Assembly (NCBI GenBank): GCA_027083045.1
Contig: JALWQP010000051.1
Span: 1-6,767 of the forward strand
Direction of reading: 5' to 3'
Source of the DNA: Desulfurococcales archaeon
GTDB taxonomy: Archaea > Thermoproteota > Thermoprotei_A > Sulfolobales > Desulfurococcaceae
DNA: 6,767 nt
Positions 4,706 to 6,767 of this stretch are shown here, piece by piece (position 1 is the first letter of the stretch; the number at the start of each line of letters is the position of its first letter). A model generated the notes under the pieces. That model did no database searches. It saw only the letters and a program-made list of their open reading frames with translations, and was not told where the DNA came from. A program made the translations under genes and the position numbers.

Positions 4706-4786
4706 GGGATAGCAAGAAATAAACAATAAACTAGGCCTAACAAATACTGTTCCCCGGCCCTCACTGTTTTTTCAAGGGTGGTTGCT
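4706..4786 (+). other. short gap with T-run and Lhr upstream region
   Basis: A run of six T (4767-4772) could end transcripts of the glycosyltransferase gene, as archaeal termination often needs only a U-run. AT-rich sequence at 4716-4732 (AAATAAACAATAAAC) could provide a TATA element for the helicase gene. Both assignments are weak. Confidence 0.3.
4776..4780 (+). promoter_or_regulatory. ribosome binding site setting the TTG start of the helicase
   Basis: GGGTG is six bases before TTG 4787. The in-frame GTG at 4778 overlaps this site and is therefore unlikely to be the start. Confidence 0.55.
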
Positions 4787-6767
4787 TTGCCGATAAGATT
4801 TGCCAAGAAGGCATATAGTGACAGGTATATCTATAGATTACTGAGACCGTATGTTCGGAAATGGTTTAAGTCTAGGTTTGAGACTTTCACACCTCCCCAG
4901 CGCATGGCGATTCCACTTATTAAGCGACGCCTGAATACCCTGGTCTCGTCTCCAACCGGTACAGGTAAGACCTTGGCTGTTTTCCTTGGGATAATAGATG
5001 ATCTCTACAAGTACTATGAGGAAAATGGGGAGCTTCCCGAAGGAATAAGGGTCGTATATGTTAGCCCACTCCGCGCTCTCAATAATGATATGTATCGAAA
5101 CCTGATAAAGCCAATTACTGAGATAAGGGAAATAGCGGAGAAGATGGGAAAGAACCTGCCTAAGATTAAAGTAGCTGTTAGAACAAGCGATACTCGTCCT
5201 AGTGAGAAGCAAAGAATGACCAGAGATCCTCCACATATATTGATCACTACCCCTGAGAGTCTTGCCATAGCGCTGAATGCTCCGAAATTCAGAGAAAGAC
5301 TAAGGACTACAGAGGTAGTGATCATAGATGAAATACACGAACTAGCCAGCAGTAAGCGCGGCAGCCATCTGAGCCTTAGCATTGAAAGACTAGAAAATCT
5401 CGTAGGCCATCCACTCACGAGAATAGGGTTGAGCGCCACGATAGCGCCACTTGAAGAGGTAGCTAAATTCCTCGTCGGATACCGTGATAACGGTGAGCCC
5501 AGAGACTGTGTCATTGTGGATGCTAGATTCGCCAAGCCAATAGATATCAGGGTATTATCACCTCTCAAAGACCTTGTCCATGCAACGGCAGAGGAGATCC
5601 AGGAGAAAATATACAGGACACTCATTAACTTGATCAAACACCACAAGACAACCTTGATCTTCACCAACACCCGTAGCGCGACAGAAAGAGTTGTCTATAA
5701 ACTGAGAAAAATCATGGAGAAAGAGAAGATAATCGATGTGGACAAGATAGAGGCTCATCACAGTAGTCTAAGTAGAGAAGTACGGTTAGAGATAGAAGAG
5801 AAGCTGAAAAAAGGCGAACTCCGAGTGATAGTTAGTTCCACAAGCCTAGAACTTGGAATAGATATAGGCTACATTGATCTCGTTGTCCTACTCAGCAGTC
5901 CCAAGAGCGTCTCAAGACTGCTTCAAAGAATAGGGAGGGCAGGCCATCATATTAGAGAGGTTAGTAAGGGCAGGATCATCGTTGTCGACAGAGACGATCT
6001 AGTGGAATGCACAGTGCTCGCCAAGGCTGCGTATGAGCATAAGATAGATCGTGTCAGAATACCTCGGAACCCCCTTGATGTCCTTGCACAACATATTGTT
6101 GGATTATCGCTTGAGAGGAAATGGCATGTGAATGAAGCCTACAGGCTTATAAGGAGAAGCTATACGTTCCACGATCTTTCCTGGGAAGACTACATGAGCG
6201 TATTAAGATATTTGAGCGGAAGATACGGTGATTATTTCGAGCATGCAAAAGTATACTCAAAGATATGGTTTGACGAAGAAGAAGGCGTATTTGGTAGAAA
6301 GAGGACTGCGCGAATGATCTATTATCAAAACATAGGTACTATTCCCGATGAGAGCAAAGCACATGTATTCACAACAGATGGTAAATACGTTGGGACTCTA
6401 GAAGAAGCTTTCGTGGAATACCTTGTCCCTGGTGATCTTTTCGTGCTTGGTGGACGAGTATACGAGTACTTGGGAAGCCATGGATTCCGCGTCATAGTGA
6501 AACCAGCAGATGGTGCACGCCCAACCGTTCCCAGCTGGTTCAGCGAAATGTTACCGTTAGCTTATGACTCAGCATTAGAGGTTGGCAGGTTTAGGAGGCT
6601 TGTCGCCGAGAAGATAATGATGGAGCCCAAGGAGAAGGTAGTCGAGTGGCTAAGAAAGAATTACAGGCTACAGAAAACAGCAGCCGAGAATATATACGAG
6701 TACATCAGAGAACAGCTATTGTTCACCGGAGGAGTAATACCCAGCGATAAACTCATAATGATAGAGG
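4787..6767 (+). CDS. Lhr-family superfamily 2 helicase, 3' end outside window
   Basis: A continuous frame of 660 codons runs off the window edge. Archaeal Lhr proteins are about 850-950 residues, so roughly the last quarter is missing. Motifs in order are: Q-like FTPPQRMAIP (34-43), Walker A SPTGTGKT (55-62), Ia VSPLRAL (92-98), TPES (155-158), DEIH (181-184), SAT (216-218), FTNTR (292-296), SSTSLELGIDIG (350-361) and QRIGRAGH (380-387). After the two RecA domains come the winged-helix region and the Lhr-specific segment with NIGTIPDE (515-522), VGTLEEAFVEYL (535-546) and PGDLFVLGGRVYE (548-560). It is an ATP-dependent 3'-to-5' DNA or RNA-DNA helicase, thought to act in repair or RNA handling. 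Which archaeal Lhr subgroup it belongs to is not decided here. TTG start is fitted by GGGTG upstream. The gap of 81 bases leaves open whether it is co-transcribed with the glycosyltransferase gene. Confidence 0.92.
   Translation, partial: MPIRFAKKAYSDRYIYRLLRPYVRKWFKSRFETFTPPQRMAIPLIKRRLNTLVSSPTGTGKTLAVFLGIIDDLYKYYEENGELPEGIRVVYVSPLRALNNDMYRNLIKPITEIREIAEKMGKNLPKIKVAVRTSDTRPSEKQRMTRDPPHILITTPESLAIALNAPKFRERLRTTEVVIIDEIHELASSKRGSHLSLSIERLENLVGHPLTRIGLSATIAPLEEVAKFLVGYRDNGEPRDCVIVDARFAKPIDIRVLSPLKDLVHATAEEIQEKIYRTLINLIKHHKTTLIFTNTRSATERVVYKLRKIMEKEKIIDVDKIEAHHSSLSREVRLEIEEKLKKGELRVIVSSTSLELGIDIGYIDLVVLLSSPKSVSRLLQRIGRAGHHIREVSKGRIIVVDRDDLVECTVLAKAAYEHKIDRVRIPRNPLDVLAQHIVGLSLERKWHVNEAYRLIRRSYTFHDLSWEDYMSVLRYLSGRYGDYFEHAKVYSKIWFDEEEGVFGRKRTARMIYYQNIGTIPDESKAHVFTTDGKYVGTLEEAFVEYLVPGDLFVLGGRVYEYLGSHGFRVIVKPADGARPTVPSWFSEMLPLAYDSALEVGRFRRLVAEKIMMEPKEKVVEWLRKNYRLQKTAAENIYEYIREQLLFTGGVIPSDKLIMIE

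Noticed and set aside
5014..5670. Long minus-strand frame of 218 codons, with others at 4838-5236 and 5558-5761
   Set aside because: They lie antisense to the conserved Lhr helicase motifs, and their hydrophobic and serine-rich composition is what reverse-strand reading of a charged protein gives.

Overview
The window looks like chromosomal DNA of a hyperthermophilic archaeon, most likely a crenarchaeon (Thermoproteota) of the Desulfurococcales type. The reasons are AGA/AGG arginine and ATA isoleucine codon preference, frequent GTG and TTG starts, ribosome binding sites of the GGTGATC type, an archaeal Lhr-type helicase, and C/D box guide RNAs. The genus assignment is not secure.

Layout. Bases 1-294 hold the 3' end of a thioredoxin-fold gene on the plus strand. 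Bases 295-612 hold no convincing gene, but they contain an AT-rich hairpin, one copy of a short dispersed repeat and a 47-base GC-rich bulged hairpin that ends exactly at the next stop codon. A minus-strand cluster runs from 2901 down to 613: an MBL-fold UPF0173-type hydrolase, a 74-residue unknown protein, a small C2H2-type zinc protein and a PfkB-family sugar/inositol kinase. A 228-base gap (1776-2003) splits the cluster and carries three consecutive hairpins and a small RNA. From about 2945 the plus strand is used: a doubtful 63-residue ORF, a membrane-anchored family 2 glycosyltransferase (3296-4705) and an Lhr-family helicase (from 4787, open at the window edge).

Most notable. At 1946-2055 there are two C/D box guide RNA genes on opposite strands, arranged tail to tail and sharing about three bases. 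The plus-strand RNA has C, D', C' and D boxes with two 12-base guides. Its D guide is complementary to a conserved 23S rRNA segment near the 3' end (CCGCUGAAAG). The minus-strand RNA is embedded in the last 15 codons and stop codon of the 74-residue gene, and the D box contains the UGA stop. Its 12-base D guide is complementary over 11 bases to the 5' end of archaeal 16S rRNA (CCGGUUGAUCC). The pair therefore probably directs 2'-O-methylation of both ribosomal subunits.

The protein genes otherwise look like ordinary housekeeping or accessory genes. No mobile element, CRISPR array, tRNA or rRNA gene was found.
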